Shown here piece after piece: positions 36,717-46,725 of a stretch of 64,000 bases of DNA. Origin of the DNA: Flavobacterium acetivorans (GTDB lineage Bacteria; Bacteroidota; Bacteroidia; Flavobacteriales; Flavobacteriaceae); contig NZ_CP087132.1 in NCBI RefSeq assembly GCF_020911885.1, forward strand, positions 2,666,001 through 2,730,000. Reading direction: 5' to 3'. The translations under genes were made by a program, and so were the position numbers. Numbering within the stretch: the first letter of the stretch is position 1; every line of letters starts with the position of its first letter. The notes under the pieces were generated by a model, which made no database searches, was not told where the DNA came from, and saw only the letters and a program-made list of their open reading frames with translations.

Positions 36717-37271
36717 ATGAAAACTAGAAAAGTTTTATCAGTAGCATTATTCGCATTAGTATTTGGAGCAACATCATTTGCACAAAAAACAGTTATGGTA
36801 GGTGGAGCCGCCATGTATCCATCTAAAAACATTATTGAAAATGCCGTAAATTCAAAAGACCATACTACATTAGTTGCCGCAGTCCAAGCAGCAGGTTTAG
36901 TGGAAACTTTGCAAGGGAAAGGTCCATTTACCGTTTTTGCTCCAACAAATGCAGCTTTTGAAAAATTACCAATGGGCACAGTAGAAACCTTATTGAAACC
37001 GGAAAATTTAAAAACATTACAAAATATTCTTACTTATCATGTTGTGGCGGGTAAAATGAATGCCGGAGATGTGGCAAAAGCGATTAAAGCAGGAAATGGA
37101 AAAGCGATGTTAACAACGGTTAGCGGCGGAACATTGACGGCTTGGATGAAAGGAAAAACACTATACATTACCGATGAAAATGGTTCTATGGCTGCGGTTG
37201 CGATTGCTGATGTTAATCAATCCAATGGAGTGATTCATGTTATTGACACCGTTTTGTTACCTAAACAATAG
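36717..37271 (+). CDS. Secreted fasciclin-domain protein
   Basis: 184 aa. Signal peptide MKTRKVLSVALFALVFGATSFA followed by Q; then one fasciclin (FAS1) domain with motifs H1 'GPFTVFAPTNAAFEKLP' and H2 'NGVIHVIDTVLLP', plus the central ILTYHVVAGKM. FAS1 domains mediate adhesion or matrix binding; single-domain secreted forms are common in Flavobacteria. No lipobox, so it is probably periplasmic or released. Own transcription unit between two terminators. Confidence 0.9.
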   Translation: MKTRKVLSVALFALVFGATSFAQKTVMVGGAAMYPSKNIIENAVNSKDHTTLVAAVQAAGLVETLQGKGPFTVFAPTNAAFEKLPMGTVETLLKPENLKTLQNILTYHVVAGKMNAGDVAKAIKAGNGKAMLTTVSGGTLTAWMKGKTLYITDENGSMAAVAIADVNQSNGVIHVIDTVLLPKQ

Positions 37272-37302
37272 TTTTATAAAAGGTTGAAATTTTTTGTCAA
37301 TT

Positions 37303-37336
37303 AAAAAGCCCTGTTCAGTGAACAGGGCTTTTTTTA
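37303..37336. terminator. Bidirectional terminator between the fasciclin gene and pheT
   Basis: Arms AAAAAGCCCTGTT (37303-37315) and AACAGGGCTTTTT (from 37321) with a 5-nt loop, between convergent genes, T-runs on both strands. Confidence 0.9.
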
Positions 37337-37353
37337 TAATTTTATAATGAAAC

Positions 37354-39774
37354 TTACCTCAAACTTGCTCCAAGTTCTGTTTCAAAATTCTTTTGTAATT
37401 TGCTCATTATTTTGTCGATCTGTACATCAGTTAAAGTTTTTGTGCTGTCTTGAATAATGAAACTTAAGGCATAAGATTTTTTTCCATCAGGAAGGTTTTT
37501 ACCTTCATAAACATCAAATAAATTAATCTCTTTTAATAAACTTTTTTCCGTTTGTCTTGCAATAGCATAAATACTGTCGTAAGTAACATTTTGATCAATT
37601 AACAAGGCTAAATCTCTGCGAACTTCCGGGTATTTTGGAATTTCGGTGAATTTTATTTTACTTGTGACTGCTTTCAGAATTAAATCCCAATTAAAGTCAG
37701 CATAAAAAACTTCTTGTTTGATACCAAAATGTTTCAATATTGATTTTTTAACAACTCCAAACTCAACTAGAGTATTATGACCGGTTCCTATGGCAATCCC
37801 TTCAGAGAAAACATCCGATGAAACGGGAGAGTTTTGTGTTTTTTGAATTCCAAATCTCGAAAGTATAGCATCTACATATCCTTTAAATAAAAAGAAATCA
37901 GATGGTTTTTCAGGACTTGTCCAGCTTTCTTGATTTCTATTTCCGGTAAGAAATAAAGTCAGGTGCTTATGTTCTTCAAAGCCAGAAAGAAATTTATGGT
38001 AGGTTTTACCAAACTCAAATAATTTTAAATCGCTGTTTTTGCGATTGATATTATATGAAATTGCTTCCAGTCCAGAAAACAATAATGATTGTCTAAGCGT
38101 GGCTAAATCATTACTCAACGGATTTAGCATAGTTACATTATGAACTTCTTTTAATGAATCAGAAAGTGTTACATAAGATGCAGTTGTCAACGAATTGGCC
38201 ATTATTTCATTAAATCCTTGCGAATTTAATTGCGAGGCTACGATATTTTGTATTTTATAATCTTCGTTTCTTGGCGAATTAGAAACCGTAGCATTCAATT
38301 TTTTTGAAAACTCGATTTTGTTGTATCCATAGACTCTTAAGATTTCTTCGATAACGTCTATTTCTCTTTGTACATCAACACGATACGAAGGAATGGTTAA
38401 TCCTAAACCAATTTCTGAAACGCTGTTTACTTTAATGTCAAGTGATACTAATATTTGTTTAATAGTATCTTTAGGTATTTCTTGACCAATAATTTTAGCA
38501 ACATTGGCAAAATTTAGGAAAACCGAAAAGTCTTCGATTTTCTTTTGATACACATCACTGACATCTGAGGTGATTTCTCCACCAGCGACTTCTTGAATCA
38601 ATAAAGCAGCACGTTTTAATGCATAAGCCGTGATAGTTGGGTCAATACCTCTTTCAAATCTAAAAGAGGCATCTGTATTTAATTGATGTCTTTTAGCTGT
38701 TTTTCGAATGCTAATTGGATTAAAATAAGCACTTTCTAAAAATATAGCATTGGTTTGTTCATTTACACCCGAGTTTTTACCTCCAAAAACACCTGCAATA
38801 CACAAAGGCCCTTTTTCATCACAAATCATTAAATCTTCTTCATGAAGCGTTCTTTCTACATCATCAAGAGTAACGAATTTAGTTCCCGCAGCGACAGTCT
38901 TTACAATTATTTTCCCATTGATTTTTGAAGCATCAAAGGCGTGCAAAGGTTGGCCTAAATCATGCAACACATAATTAGTTACGTCAACAATATTATTTTT
39001 AGGAGTGATTCCTATTGCTTTTAGTCGGTCCTGTAACCAGCTTGGTGAGGGTTTTACCGAAATTCCAGAAATGGTAACACCACAATAACGAGGTGCTAAA
39101 AGAGGCTCTTCAACATTAGTATCAATTTTCAGCGTTCTCATGTCAACTCTAAAGTTGCTTACTGAAGGAGTGATGAGCTCTGCATTGACTCCATTTTGTA
39201 ATAAACCAGCTCTTAAATCACGGGCTGTACCTAGATGACTCATAGCATCAGCGCGGTTTGGCGTTAGCCCAATTTCAAATACTTCGTCATTTTCTATTTT
39301 GAAAACTTCTGAAGCTTTTGTTCCAGCAACAAGTGAATTATCCAAAATCATGATACCTTCGTGGCTGGTTCCTAAACCTAACTCATCTTCGGCACAAATC
39401 ATTCCATGACTTTCTTGTCCTCTGATTTTTCCTTTTTTGATCGTAAAAGGGACTCCAGCCTCATCGTATAGTACAGTTCCAATTGTAGCAACGGGTACTT
39501 TTTGTCCAGCATCCACATTGGCAGCACCACATACAATCTGTACAGGGACTCCATCACCTAAATCAACGGTGGTTATTTTTAGTCTGTCGGCGTCAGGATG
39601 GGGAATACAAGTAAGAACGTGTCCTACCACAATACCTTCTAATCCTCCTTTTACCGATTGGTATTTTTCAACAATTTCTACTTCCAGACCTAAGTCAGTA
39701 AGTAGCGCTGCTGTCTCCTCGGACTTCCAATCTATTTTAATGAATTGTTTTAACCAGTTGTAAGATATTTTCAT
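37354..39774 (-). CDS. pheT: Phenylalanyl-tRNA synthetase beta subunit
   Basis: 806 aa. Domains in order: tRNA-binding OB fold (about 40-150, 'VGHVLTCIPHPDADRL'), B3/4 editing domain (about 210-400), B5 domain, catalytic-like core, and C-terminal ferredoxin-fold anticodon-binding domain (KYPEVRRDLALLID onward). Charges tRNA-Phe together with PheS, which is not in this window, so the two subunit genes are separated here. An exact -7 box lies just upstream. Confidence 0.95.
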   Translation of the reverse strand: MKISYNWLKQFIKIDWKSEETAALLTDLGLEVEIVEKYQSVKGGLEGIVVGHVLTCIPHPDADRLKITTVDLGDGVPVQIVCGAANVDAGQKVPVATIGTVLYDEAGVPFTIKKGKIRGQESHGMICAEDELGLGTSHEGIMILDNSLVAGTKASEVFKIENDEVFEIGLTPNRADAMSHLGTARDLRAGLLQNGVNAELITPSVSNFRVDMRTLKIDTNVEEPLLAPRYCGVTISGISVKPSPSWLQDRLKAIGITPKNNIVDVTNYVLHDLGQPLHAFDASKINGKIIVKTVAAGTKFVTLDDVERTLHEEDLMICDEKGPLCIAGVFGGKNSGVNEQTNAIFLESAYFNPISIRKTAKRHQLNTDASFRFERGIDPTITAYALKRAALLIQEVAGGEITSDVSDVYQKKIEDFSVFLNFANVAKIIGQEIPKDTIKQILVSLDIKVNSVSEIGLGLTIPSYRVDVQREIDVIEEILRVYGYNKIEFSKKLNATVSNSPRNEDYKIQNIVASQLNSQGFNEIMANSLTTASYVTLSDSLKEVHNVTMLNPLSNDLATLRQSLLFSGLEAISYNINRKNSDLKLFEFGKTYHKFLSGFEEHKHLTLFLTGNRNQESWTSPEKPSDFFLFKGYVDAILSRFGIQKTQNSPVSSDVFSEGIAIGTGHNTLVEFGVVKKSILKHFGIKQEVFYADFNWDLILKAVTSKIKFTEIPKYPEVRRDLALLIDQNVTYDSIYAIARQTEKSLLKEINLFDVYEGKNLPDGKKSYALSFIIQDSTKTLTDVQIDKIMSKLQKNFETELGASLR

Positions 39775-39795
39775 CTGTCAATTTTAATATGACTG

Positions 39796-39803
39796 CAAAT
39801 ATA
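39796..39803 (-). promoter_or_regulatory. Putative -7 box of pheT
   Basis: CAAATATA on the plus strand reads TATATTTG on the minus strand, an exact TAnnTTTG match 22 nt upstream of the ATG. An ATTG at the -33 side (39828-39831) is somewhat far (24-nt spacer). Confidence 0.5.
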
Positions 39804-40001
39804 AGGATTGCAGTTTGTAGTAAGAAACAATTTTTTTGGTTTTTTCTCGGCTGTTTTCACATGCTAAATAAGCGGTAAAGGCTTCAATTTGTTTGAAAAA
39901 ACACAAACAGTTAGGTGTATTACTTCGAAATACTGATGTATAAAAAATAATAGGTGTACTATTCGCATTTATAAATATAAAATGAAAGACGAATTAATTT
40001 T

Positions 40002-40865
40002 TTATAACAATTCCTCTACGTGTCTTTTTATGTTTTCAGCCATTTTTGCAGTAGGTAAGTCATTGGCATCGTTGCCAAAAGGATCTTCAATTTCCTCGGC
40101 AATCAATTCTAAACTCGCCAAAACATAGAAGATAAAAACGACTACAGGAATGACATAATAGCCCAAGTTGAATACATATCCAAAAGGAAGTGTCATTACA
40201 TAGAAAAAAATAAACTTTTTCAGAAAAGCACTGTATGAATAAGGGATAGGCGTGTTTTTTATTCTTTCGCAAGCACCACAAATCTCAGTAAAGGATTGAA
40301 TTTCATGGTTCAAAATGATCAGCTGATCTCCCGTTATTTTATTAACTGAATACAGGTCGTTTATTTTTTGAAATACTATTTTAGCCAATTGGTTAGGCTT
40401 GTGTTTGTGATGATCTATTGATAAATGGTCCTCATCAAATAATTGCTTAGCTGTATCGTCATCTTTTAAATGCTTGTTTAAAATAGATGCAAAACTTGGT
40501 ATTATTTTTCGAAAATAAGCACGATCACTTTCCTCTTTTAAAATAACCGATAGTTTAATGGCTAGATTGCGACTGCTGTTTACTAAACCTCCCCACATTT
40601 TACGTCCTTCCCACCAACGATCATAGGCTGTATTGGTTCGGAAAACGAGCAATAATGAAATTACAAAACCAAGCATTCCATGCATAATAGAAATATTTTT
40701 CACATGGCTGTCATCCGGTAAATCCCAATATTCAATTTCAAGATAAGCTATAGCAGCTGAATATAACCCAATGAAAATCATCATTGGGATTAATTTTCGA
40801 AAGGTATCGGCTTTATGAAAGTGAAAAATAAAAGTAATCCAATCTTTTGGGTTGTATGATATCAT
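40002..40865 (-). CDS. Bestrophin-family anion channel-like membrane protein
   Basis: 287 aa. The bestrophin (UPF0187) pattern is clear: FRKLIPMMIFIGLYSA first helix, GMLGFVISLLLVFRTNTAYDRWWEGRKMWGGLVNSSRNLA, and the later PIPYSYSAFLKKFIFFYVMTLPFG segment. Four main hydrophobic segments. Bacterial homologues form pentameric ion channels in the inner membrane. It lies 29 nt after the tolC-like gene but has its own exact -7 box, so it may be both co-transcribed and independently expressed. Confidence 0.88.
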   Translation of the reverse strand: MISYNPKDWITFIFHFHKADTFRKLIPMMIFIGLYSAAIAYLEIEYWDLPDDSHVKNISIMHGMLGFVISLLLVFRTNTAYDRWWEGRKMWGGLVNSSRNLAIKLSVILKEESDRAYFRKIIPSFASILNKHLKDDDTAKQLFDEDHLSIDHHKHKPNQLAKIVFQKINDLYSVNKITGDQLIILNHEIQSFTEICGACERIKNTPIPYSYSAFLKKFIFFYVMTLPFGYVFNLGYYVIPVVVFIFYVLASLELIAEEIEDPFGNDANDLPTAKMAENIKRHVEELL

Positions 40866-40884
40866 TAGAGGCGAAAAGTTTTCG

Positions 40885-40892
40885 CAAATTTA
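40885..40892 (-). promoter_or_regulatory. Putative -7 box of the bestrophin-like gene
   Basis: Minus-strand TAAATTTG, an exact match 19 nt upstream of the ATG and just after the stop of the tolC-like gene. No clear -33 box. Confidence 0.4.
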
Positions 40893-40894
40893 AT

Positions 40895-42208
40895 TTAAAA
40901 ATTAATGGTACCAGCTAATTCCTTAAGTGCAATTTCAGATAATTTTGCTTGAAATTGAGCATTACTATAACGCACTTTTGCATTGACATGATTCAATTGG
41001 GCTGTTCGAAACTCCAAGGTAGTTATAGTTCCAATGCGAAATTTATCCAATGTAATATCCAGATTTTGTTTAGCTATAGCTTCATTTTTTTCTTCCAGAC
41101 TAATCAATTCTAAATTGGTTAAATAAGTTTGATAAGCCGTTGATAGCTGAGCATTTAAGGCCAAAGCTTGTTCCTCTATTACTATTTTTGAATTTTCAAC
41201 CGCAATAGAAGCGATTTTTTCATTTCTGTTTTGGGCAAAACCATCAAATAGATTCAATGTTGCGCTAAAACCATAATTTAAACCTCTAGCTGAGGATTGG
41301 GTTGTAAAACCAAGACTAGATTGACTCTCAGAGAAATTGTAACCCGTATTCACTTTTAAAGTAGGATATCTTCCTGCTTTAATTTGTTTCAACTGCAATT
41401 CGCTAACTCTTTTATTTATAATTTGAGCTTTTAATTCTGGATTTTGTTTTTCTGCCAAAGCGGTCAATTCGGCAAGCAATAAACCATTGTCCACTACAAT
41501 TTGATCAGCAACCCTAAATTCTGAGTTGGTTACTCTGGCCAGAATCTGGTTCAACAGAATTTTTGTATTGGCATACAATTCTTTTTGTCGCAATAAGCTA
41601 ACCTTATCTGTATTTAAATCTACTTGAGCATTCAAAACTTCCAGTTTAGAGGCTTTCCCTATCTTAAAACGATTTTGTGCCAAAGCAAGTCGCTGGTTTG
41701 AAATAGCAAGAGTAGAATCTAAAGCCGATAATTGCTGTTGTTGTTGCACCAAGTCAAAATAGATTGAATGGACATCGCTTATTTTGGTAAAAATAGCTAG
41801 CTTTAATTGCGCTTCGCCCAGTTTTTGAAGCTCTTTCAATTGGTCTCTTTTGGCAAACATTTTCATCCCGTCAAAGACTGTCCAGTCCAGACTTACCCCA
41901 TAATTCAAACTATTGTTTTTGGCATTATCTAATTTATTGACTGTGCCATCAGTTCGGGTTTGAGTCAGGTTTTGAATACCGTTATTGTCCACAATCGAGG
42001 CAGAAACTTTGGGTAACATTCCCGCATTTCCAGCCGATACATTAGTTTCACTGATTTTTAAATCATTTTTGGCAATTTTGATTTGATAATTGTTTTCCAA
42101 TGCTATTTTTACGGCCTCTTCTATAGTTAACAGTTCTTGCGCATTACTATTTAAAATACCTAAGAAGAACAAAATGCAACTTTGAAAGACTATTTTAGAA
42201 TACTTCAT
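40895..42208 (-). CDS. TolC-family outer-membrane efflux protein
   Basis: The start at 42208 (MKYSKIVFQSCILFFLGILNSNA, a good signal peptide) is preferred: it gives 437 aa and begins 1 nt after the RND stop. The longer frame from 42247 would overlap the RND gene by 38 nt and bury the signal. Two OEP repeats with long coiled-coil helices are visible (LTIEEAVKIALENNYQIKIAKNDL; KQNPELKAQIINKRVSELQLKQIKAGRYPTL). It forms the outer-membrane duct of the tripartite pump encoded by the same operon. Confidence 0.88.
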   Translation of the reverse strand: MKYSKIVFQSCILFFLGILNSNAQELLTIEEAVKIALENNYQIKIAKNDLKISETNVSAGNAGMLPKVSASIVDNNGIQNLTQTRTDGTVNKLDNAKNNSLNYGVSLDWTVFDGMKMFAKRDQLKELQKLGEAQLKLAIFTKISDVHSIYFDLVQQQQQLSALDSTLAISNQRLALAQNRFKIGKASKLEVLNAQVDLNTDKVSLLRQKELYANTKILLNQILARVTNSEFRVADQIVVDNGLLLAELTALAEKQNPELKAQIINKRVSELQLKQIKAGRYPTLKVNTGYNFSESQSSLGFTTQSSARGLNYGFSATLNLFDGFAQNRNEKIASIAVENSKIVIEEQALALNAQLSTAYQTYLTNLELISLEEKNEAIAKQNLDITLDKFRIGTITTLEFRTAQLNHVNAKVRYSNAQFQAKLSEIALKELAGTINF

Positions 42209-42209
42209 T

Positions 42210-45200
42210 TTATATACTTTCTTTTTCATATTCATTGATGTGTTCAAATTCAGGATGGTGTTTTTTGGCTTTAGACCACATAAAATACAAGGCCGGAATA
42301 ACGTACAAAGTTAAAACTAAGGAAAAAACCGTACCGCCCACAATTACAACTCCCATTCCCATTCTACTTTTAGAAGCCGCTCCCAGTGACATGGCGATAG
42401 GTAAGGCTCCTAATGAAATGGCAAGACTTGTCATTAAAATAGGTCGTAACCTAGCTTCTGATGCTTCTAAAATAGCTTCTAACTTTGGTTTGCCTTGTTC
42501 TCGGAGCTGGTTTGCAAATTCGACAATCAGAATTCCGTTTTTAGTTACTAGACCAATGAGCATTACAGTACCAATTTGGCTGAAAATATTCCAAGTCTGG
42601 TCAAAAAGCCATAGCGAGAATAAGGCTCCAGCTACTGCCATAGGAACGGTAAGAATAATGATAAAAGGATCAATAAAACTTTCAAATTGAGCGGCTAGAA
42701 TCAAAAAGATCAATAATAAGGCCAGACCAAAAGCAAAAGCGGTATTGGAACTACTTTCGACAAAGTCTCTGGATTCTCCACCTAAATCGGTTGTAAAAGT
42801 ATCATCGAGGACTTTGGCCTTGATTTCATCCATCGCCTCAATACCATCATTGATACTTTTGCCTGGAGCGAGACCAGCAGAAACGGTGGCCGACATGAAA
42901 CGGTTATTGTGATACAGCTGCGGAGGCTTGCTTTGTTCATCAATGCTCACAATATTATCCATTTGAATTAAATCTCCTTTGTTATTTTTTACATACATCG
43001 AAGTCAGATCCAAAGGTTTAGAACGGTCTTTTTGATCAAATTGTCCGATAACTTGATACTGTTTCCCGTCTTTCATGAAATAACCAAAACGTTGTCCGCT
43101 TAAAGAAAGCTGCAGAGTTTGGGCAATATCGATTACTGAGATTCCTAGACTTTCTGCTTTCTCACGATCTATCGTTACATTGATCTCAGGTTTGTTAAAC
43201 TTCAGGTTGACATCTGTAATGGAAAAAGTGGGGTTATTGGCCGCTTCCTCCATAAACTGTGGAATTTTTTCTTCTAATTTTTCAAAATTTTGTGTCTGGA
43301 TGATATACTGTATAGGTAAACCACCACGTCTGTTTACGGCAATGGTCGGCTGCTCTATGACAGAGGTTTTAGCATCGGGATATTGTTTGGTCCAATTGGT
43401 CAATTTCCCCGCAATCTCAGCCTGAGAAAGCTCCCTTTCATTGGGTTCTTTAAGTGAGAGTCTGATAAAACCACTATTGACTGACGAAGAACCAAAACCG
43501 GGAGAAGTAATTACCAAGGCCACTTTCTTCTGAGGAATAGAGTCTTCTATCAATGTAGAGATTTCTTGCATAAAACGATCGGTGTATTCGTAACTGGAGC
43601 CTTCAGGAGCTGTCATTCTGAGAACTAAAGAACTTCGGTCATCATAAGGAGCGGTTTCTTTTTGGAGCAAATTGTAAAAAACAAAAATCAATCCAAAACA
43701 AGCAATCAAAATAGGGAAACTCAACCATTTTCGATTCATAAATTGCTTCAATGAACTGGCATAATTGCTGTTTAGCATTTGGAAGTAGGGCTCGGTTTTG
43801 ATGTAAAACTTAGATTTTTTTTGTTCGCCACCTTTCATTAAATAGGCATTCAGCATTGGAGTTAAAGTCAATGAAACAAAGGCCGAAATCAATACGGCAG
43901 CACCAATGACAATACCAAATTCCCTGAAAAGACTTCCTACGAAACCTTCCAAGAAAATAACCGGTAAAAATACTGCCGCTAAGGTTATCGAAATGGATAT
44001 TACCGCAAAAAAGATTTCATTAGAACCTTTGATGGCTGCCTCAATGGGAGACATGCCTTCTTCGACTTTTTTGAAAATATTCTCGGTTACTACAATTCCG
44101 TCATCAACAACCAGCCCTGTTGCCAGAACAATAGCCAATAAAGTTAATACATTGATTGAAAAACCAAAAAGCCACATTATAAAGAATGTTGCAATCAAGG
44201 ATACCGGAATATCAATTAATGGCCTGAAAGCGATGGCCCAGTCTCTAAAAAACAAAAAGATAATTAGGATAACCAAAACGATCGAAATTCCCAAAGTTTC
44301 AGCCACTTCTATAACCGATTTTTTGACAAAAATAGTACTGTCAATGGCTATATTTAATTTGATGTCTTTAGGTAAGTCCTTTTTTAAAGCCTCAAATTGC
44401 TTGTAAAAAGCCTTAGAAATATCTAAATAATTGGCACCGGGAAGCGGTACAATGGCAACACCCACAAGCGGCGCTCCTGATTCGCTCATTTTAGTTTCGG
44501 TATTCTCAGGGCCAAGGCTTGCATTGCCAATATCGCTGAAGCGGACTATTTTTTCTCCTTCGGAACGAATGATAATATTATTGAATTCCTCGGCTGTAGC
44601 TAAATTTCCAACTGTTTTTACAGTCAATTCCGTATTATTTCCGGTCAATTTTCCCGAAGGCAATTCTACATTTTGTTGGTTTAATGCGGCTCTTACTTCT
44701 GCCACAGTGCAACCGTATGAAGCTAATTTTACAGGATCAATCCATAAGCGCATTGCATATCTTTTTTGTCCCCAAATTTGGACACCGCTTACTCCGGGAA
44801 TGGTTTCCAGTCGTTGGGAAATAACGTTTTCGGCATAATCACTCAGCTCTAATTGGTTTCTGGTATCACTTTGAACCGTCATTGAGATGATGGCATCACT
44901 ATTGGCATCAGCCTTAGAAATTACAGGAGGAGCATCAATATCCTGCGGCAGACTTCGAATGGCTTGTGAAACTTTGTCACGAACATCATTTGCTGCTTCT
45001 TCAAGATCTTTATCCAAATTAAATTCTACGGTAATAGAACTACTCCCTTGCGAACTGGACGAAGTAATGTTCCGAATTCCATCAATAGAATTGATTGCTT
45101 TCTCCAGTGGTTCGGTAATTTGGGACTCAATAATATCCGAATTGGCACCCGTATAATTAGTTCGAATTGAAACCTGAGCGGGATCTATCGAGGGAAATTC

Positions 45201-45305
45201 TCTCACACCGAGGTAGGTGTATCCAATGATCCCGAACAACACAATTGACAAATTCATTACGATTGTCAATACGGGTCTTTTTATGCTTAAGGTAGATAAA
45301 CTCAT
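42210..45305 (-). CDS. RND-family multidrug efflux pump, inner-membrane subunit (AcrB/MexB-like)
   Basis: 1031 aa with the twelve-helix RND layout and two large periplasmic loops. The proton-relay aspartate pair is seen in GLVVDDGIVVTENIF (TM4), and PIEAAIKGSNEIFFAVISI and TNGILIVEFANQL-like segments (here TKNGILIVEFANQLREQGK) are typical of HAE-type pumps. N-terminal MSLSTLSIKRPVLTIVMNLSIVLFGIIGYTYL. Drug export driven by protons, with the adaptor upstream (61-nt gap) and the TolC protein downstream (1 nt). Confidence 0.93.
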   Translation of the reverse strand: MSLSTLSIKRPVLTIVMNLSIVLFGIIGYTYLGVREFPSIDPAQVSIRTNYTGANSDIIESQITEPLEKAINSIDGIRNITSSSSQGSSSITVEFNLDKDLEEAANDVRDKVSQAIRSLPQDIDAPPVISKADANSDAIISMTVQSDTRNQLELSDYAENVISQRLETIPGVSGVQIWGQKRYAMRLWIDPVKLASYGCTVAEVRAALNQQNVELPSGKLTGNNTELTVKTVGNLATAEEFNNIIIRSEGEKIVRFSDIGNASLGPENTETKMSESGAPLVGVAIVPLPGANYLDISKAFYKQFEALKKDLPKDIKLNIAIDSTIFVKKSVIEVAETLGISIVLVILIIFLFFRDWAIAFRPLIDIPVSLIATFFIMWLFGFSINVLTLLAIVLATGLVVDDGIVVTENIFKKVEEGMSPIEAAIKGSNEIFFAVISISITLAAVFLPVIFLEGFVGSLFREFGIVIGAAVLISAFVSLTLTPMLNAYLMKGGEQKKSKFYIKTEPYFQMLNSNYASSLKQFMNRKWLSFPILIACFGLIFVFYNLLQKETAPYDDRSSLVLRMTAPEGSSYEYTDRFMQEISTLIEDSIPQKKVALVITSPGFGSSSVNSGFIRLSLKEPNERELSQAEIAGKLTNWTKQYPDAKTSVIEQPTIAVNRRGGLPIQYIIQTQNFEKLEEKIPQFMEEAANNPTFSITDVNLKFNKPEINVTIDREKAESLGISVIDIAQTLQLSLSGQRFGYFMKDGKQYQVIGQFDQKDRSKPLDLTSMYVKNNKGDLIQMDNIVSIDEQSKPPQLYHNNRFMSATVSAGLAPGKSINDGIEAMDEIKAKVLDDTFTTDLGGESRDFVESSSNTAFAFGLALLLIFLILAAQFESFIDPFIIILTVPMAVAGALFSLWLFDQTWNIFSQIGTVMLIGLVTKNGILIVEFANQLREQGKPKLEAILEASEARLRPILMTSLAISLGALPIAMSLGAASKSRMGMGVVIVGGTVFSLVLTLYVIPALYFMWSKAKKHHPEFEHINEYEKESI

Positions 45306-45366
45306 TTTGATTTTTTATTGCTGATTTGAGATTAAAATGGCCGATAGGAATTTAAATATCCAAAAT

Positions 45367-46425
45367 CTATTGTACTGTTACCTTTACCGGTGCTTCATTT
45401 TTTAAAGACATTACTCCAGTTGTAATAAGCGTATCACCCGCTTTAAGACCTGACAATACTAATAATGAGGCGTCTGTTCTGGTGGCTGTTTCGACCATAA
45501 TTTCCTTGGCTTTTCCAAATTCAGAAATAAATACTTTTTTTCCATTTTGAACCGGAATTACCGCTTGCGAAGGAACTACAATGGCATCTTGAATAATGTC
45601 TAAAGGCAATTCTACATTGGCAAAAGTTCCCGGCAATAGTTTACCGTTTTTGTTGTCAGCAATAGCACGCAGTTGCAAAGTTCGGGTGCTAATTTCAACT
45701 GCTGGTTCAATGGCATAAACTTGGGCTGTATACTTTTCAGAGGAACCGGCAACTGAAAAACTTAAATTAGTATTGTTTTTAATTTGATTGGCATATTTTT
45801 CAGGAATAGAAAAAGTAATTTTTAGCTTGCCAATATTGACTAATTTTGCCACTAAAACCGCTGGAGTTATATAGGTTCCCACCGAAATGGTGCGCAATCC
45901 TATTTTGCCCGAAAAAGGAGCTCTTACCGCTGTTTTGGCTATCTGGGCTTTAATCAACTGACTTTGTGCCTTTGTTGAAGCATGTTCAGCTCTGGCTACA
46001 TCATATTCTTCTTGACTGATGGCTTCTTTTTGTAATAAAAGCTTGGCTCGTCTTTCATTTTCGGAAGCGAGACTTTCTTTGGTATTGGCTTGACTCAGCT
46101 GCGCTCTCAATTCCAAATCGTTTACCTTAAAAAGTAATTGGCCTTTAGTAACCAAACTACCTTCTTGAAAATTAATACTTTCTACAATTCCAGAAACTTC
46201 AGACCGAATCTCTACTTGTTCATTGGCTTCAATAGAACCCGATAGTGAGAGAATATTATCAAAATTTTGGGTTTTTAAAACAATTCCGCTAACTCTGGCA
46301 GCCTTGCCTTTGGCTGATTTATCTTTACCTTCATTAGACTCACTTTTATTTTCGATGATTCTATAGGTGATAAAAGCACCGAAACCAACAATTAAAACAG
46401 TGTATATAAAGTATTTTATTTTCAT
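45367..46425 (-). CDS. RND efflux periplasmic adaptor (membrane-fusion protein)
   Basis: 352 aa. One N-terminal membrane anchor (YFIYTVLIVGFGAFITYRII), then barrel-sandwich/lipoyl halves (SGIVESINFQEGSLVTKGQLLFKVND; KTAVRAPFSGKIGLRTISVGTYITP) flanking an alpha-helical hairpin, followed by beta-barrel and membrane-proximal domains. It links the RND pump to the TolC-like channel. First gene of a three-gene minus-strand operon with a -7 box 49 nt upstream; no dedicated TetR or AraC regulator is adjacent. Confidence 0.9.
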   Translation of the reverse strand: MKIKYFIYTVLIVGFGAFITYRIIENKSESNEGKDKSAKGKAARVSGIVLKTQNFDNILSLSGSIEANEQVEIRSEVSGIVESINFQEGSLVTKGQLLFKVNDLELRAQLSQANTKESLASENERRAKLLLQKEAISQEEYDVARAEHASTKAQSQLIKAQIAKTAVRAPFSGKIGLRTISVGTYITPAVLVAKLVNIGKLKITFSIPEKYANQIKNNTNLSFSVAGSSEKYTAQVYAIEPAVEISTRTLQLRAIADNKNGKLLPGTFANVELPLDIIQDAIVVPSQAVIPVQNGKKVFISEFGKAKEIMVETATRTDASLLVLSGLKAGDTLITTGVMSLKNEAPVKVTVQ

Positions 46426-46473
46426 AGTTATTGGGTAAAGTAGGATTTAGTATTTATAAAATTATGTTAAAAA

Positions 46474-46481
46474 CAAATTTA
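46474..46481 (-). promoter_or_regulatory. Putative -7 box of the RND operon
   Basis: Minus-strand TAAATTTG, an exact consensus match 49 nt upstream of the adaptor ATG. No clear -33 element. Confidence 0.4.
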
Positions 46482-46559
46482 GGTTTTACATTTGGAAATA
46501 TGGGAAACGTTAATTTTTATTTAACGTTTGTACATACAACTATTTTTTATAGTTAGCAT

Positions 46560-46600
46560 AAAAAACTCCTAATCTTACACCTTAATGATGATTAGGAGTA
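46560..46600 (-). terminator. Terminator of recG
   Basis: Perfect 10-bp arms ACTCCTAATC (46565-46574) and GATTAGGAGT (46590-46599). On the minus strand the stem is followed by five T. The rest of the 300-bp gap 46426-46725 is AT-rich spacer plus the RND promoter. Confidence 0.75.
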
Positions 46601-46725
46601 TTAAAAAAAAATTAAAACCAACCAATTTAAGTATGCCAAAGCATAAAACTCACAAATTAGATACTATAAAACAATAAAGGTTTAATGAAGTAATCAAAAA
46701 AATACAGAAAAAATATAGAAAAAAA

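Noticed and set aside
39437-39763. 108-codon plus-strand frame inside pheT
   Set aside because: It is antisense to a well-conserved synthetase domain and has no recognisable product.
42209-42247. Longer start for the TolC-like protein at 42247
   Set aside because: It would overlap the RND gene by 38 nt and place 13 charged residues before the signal peptide; the ATG at 42208 fits better.
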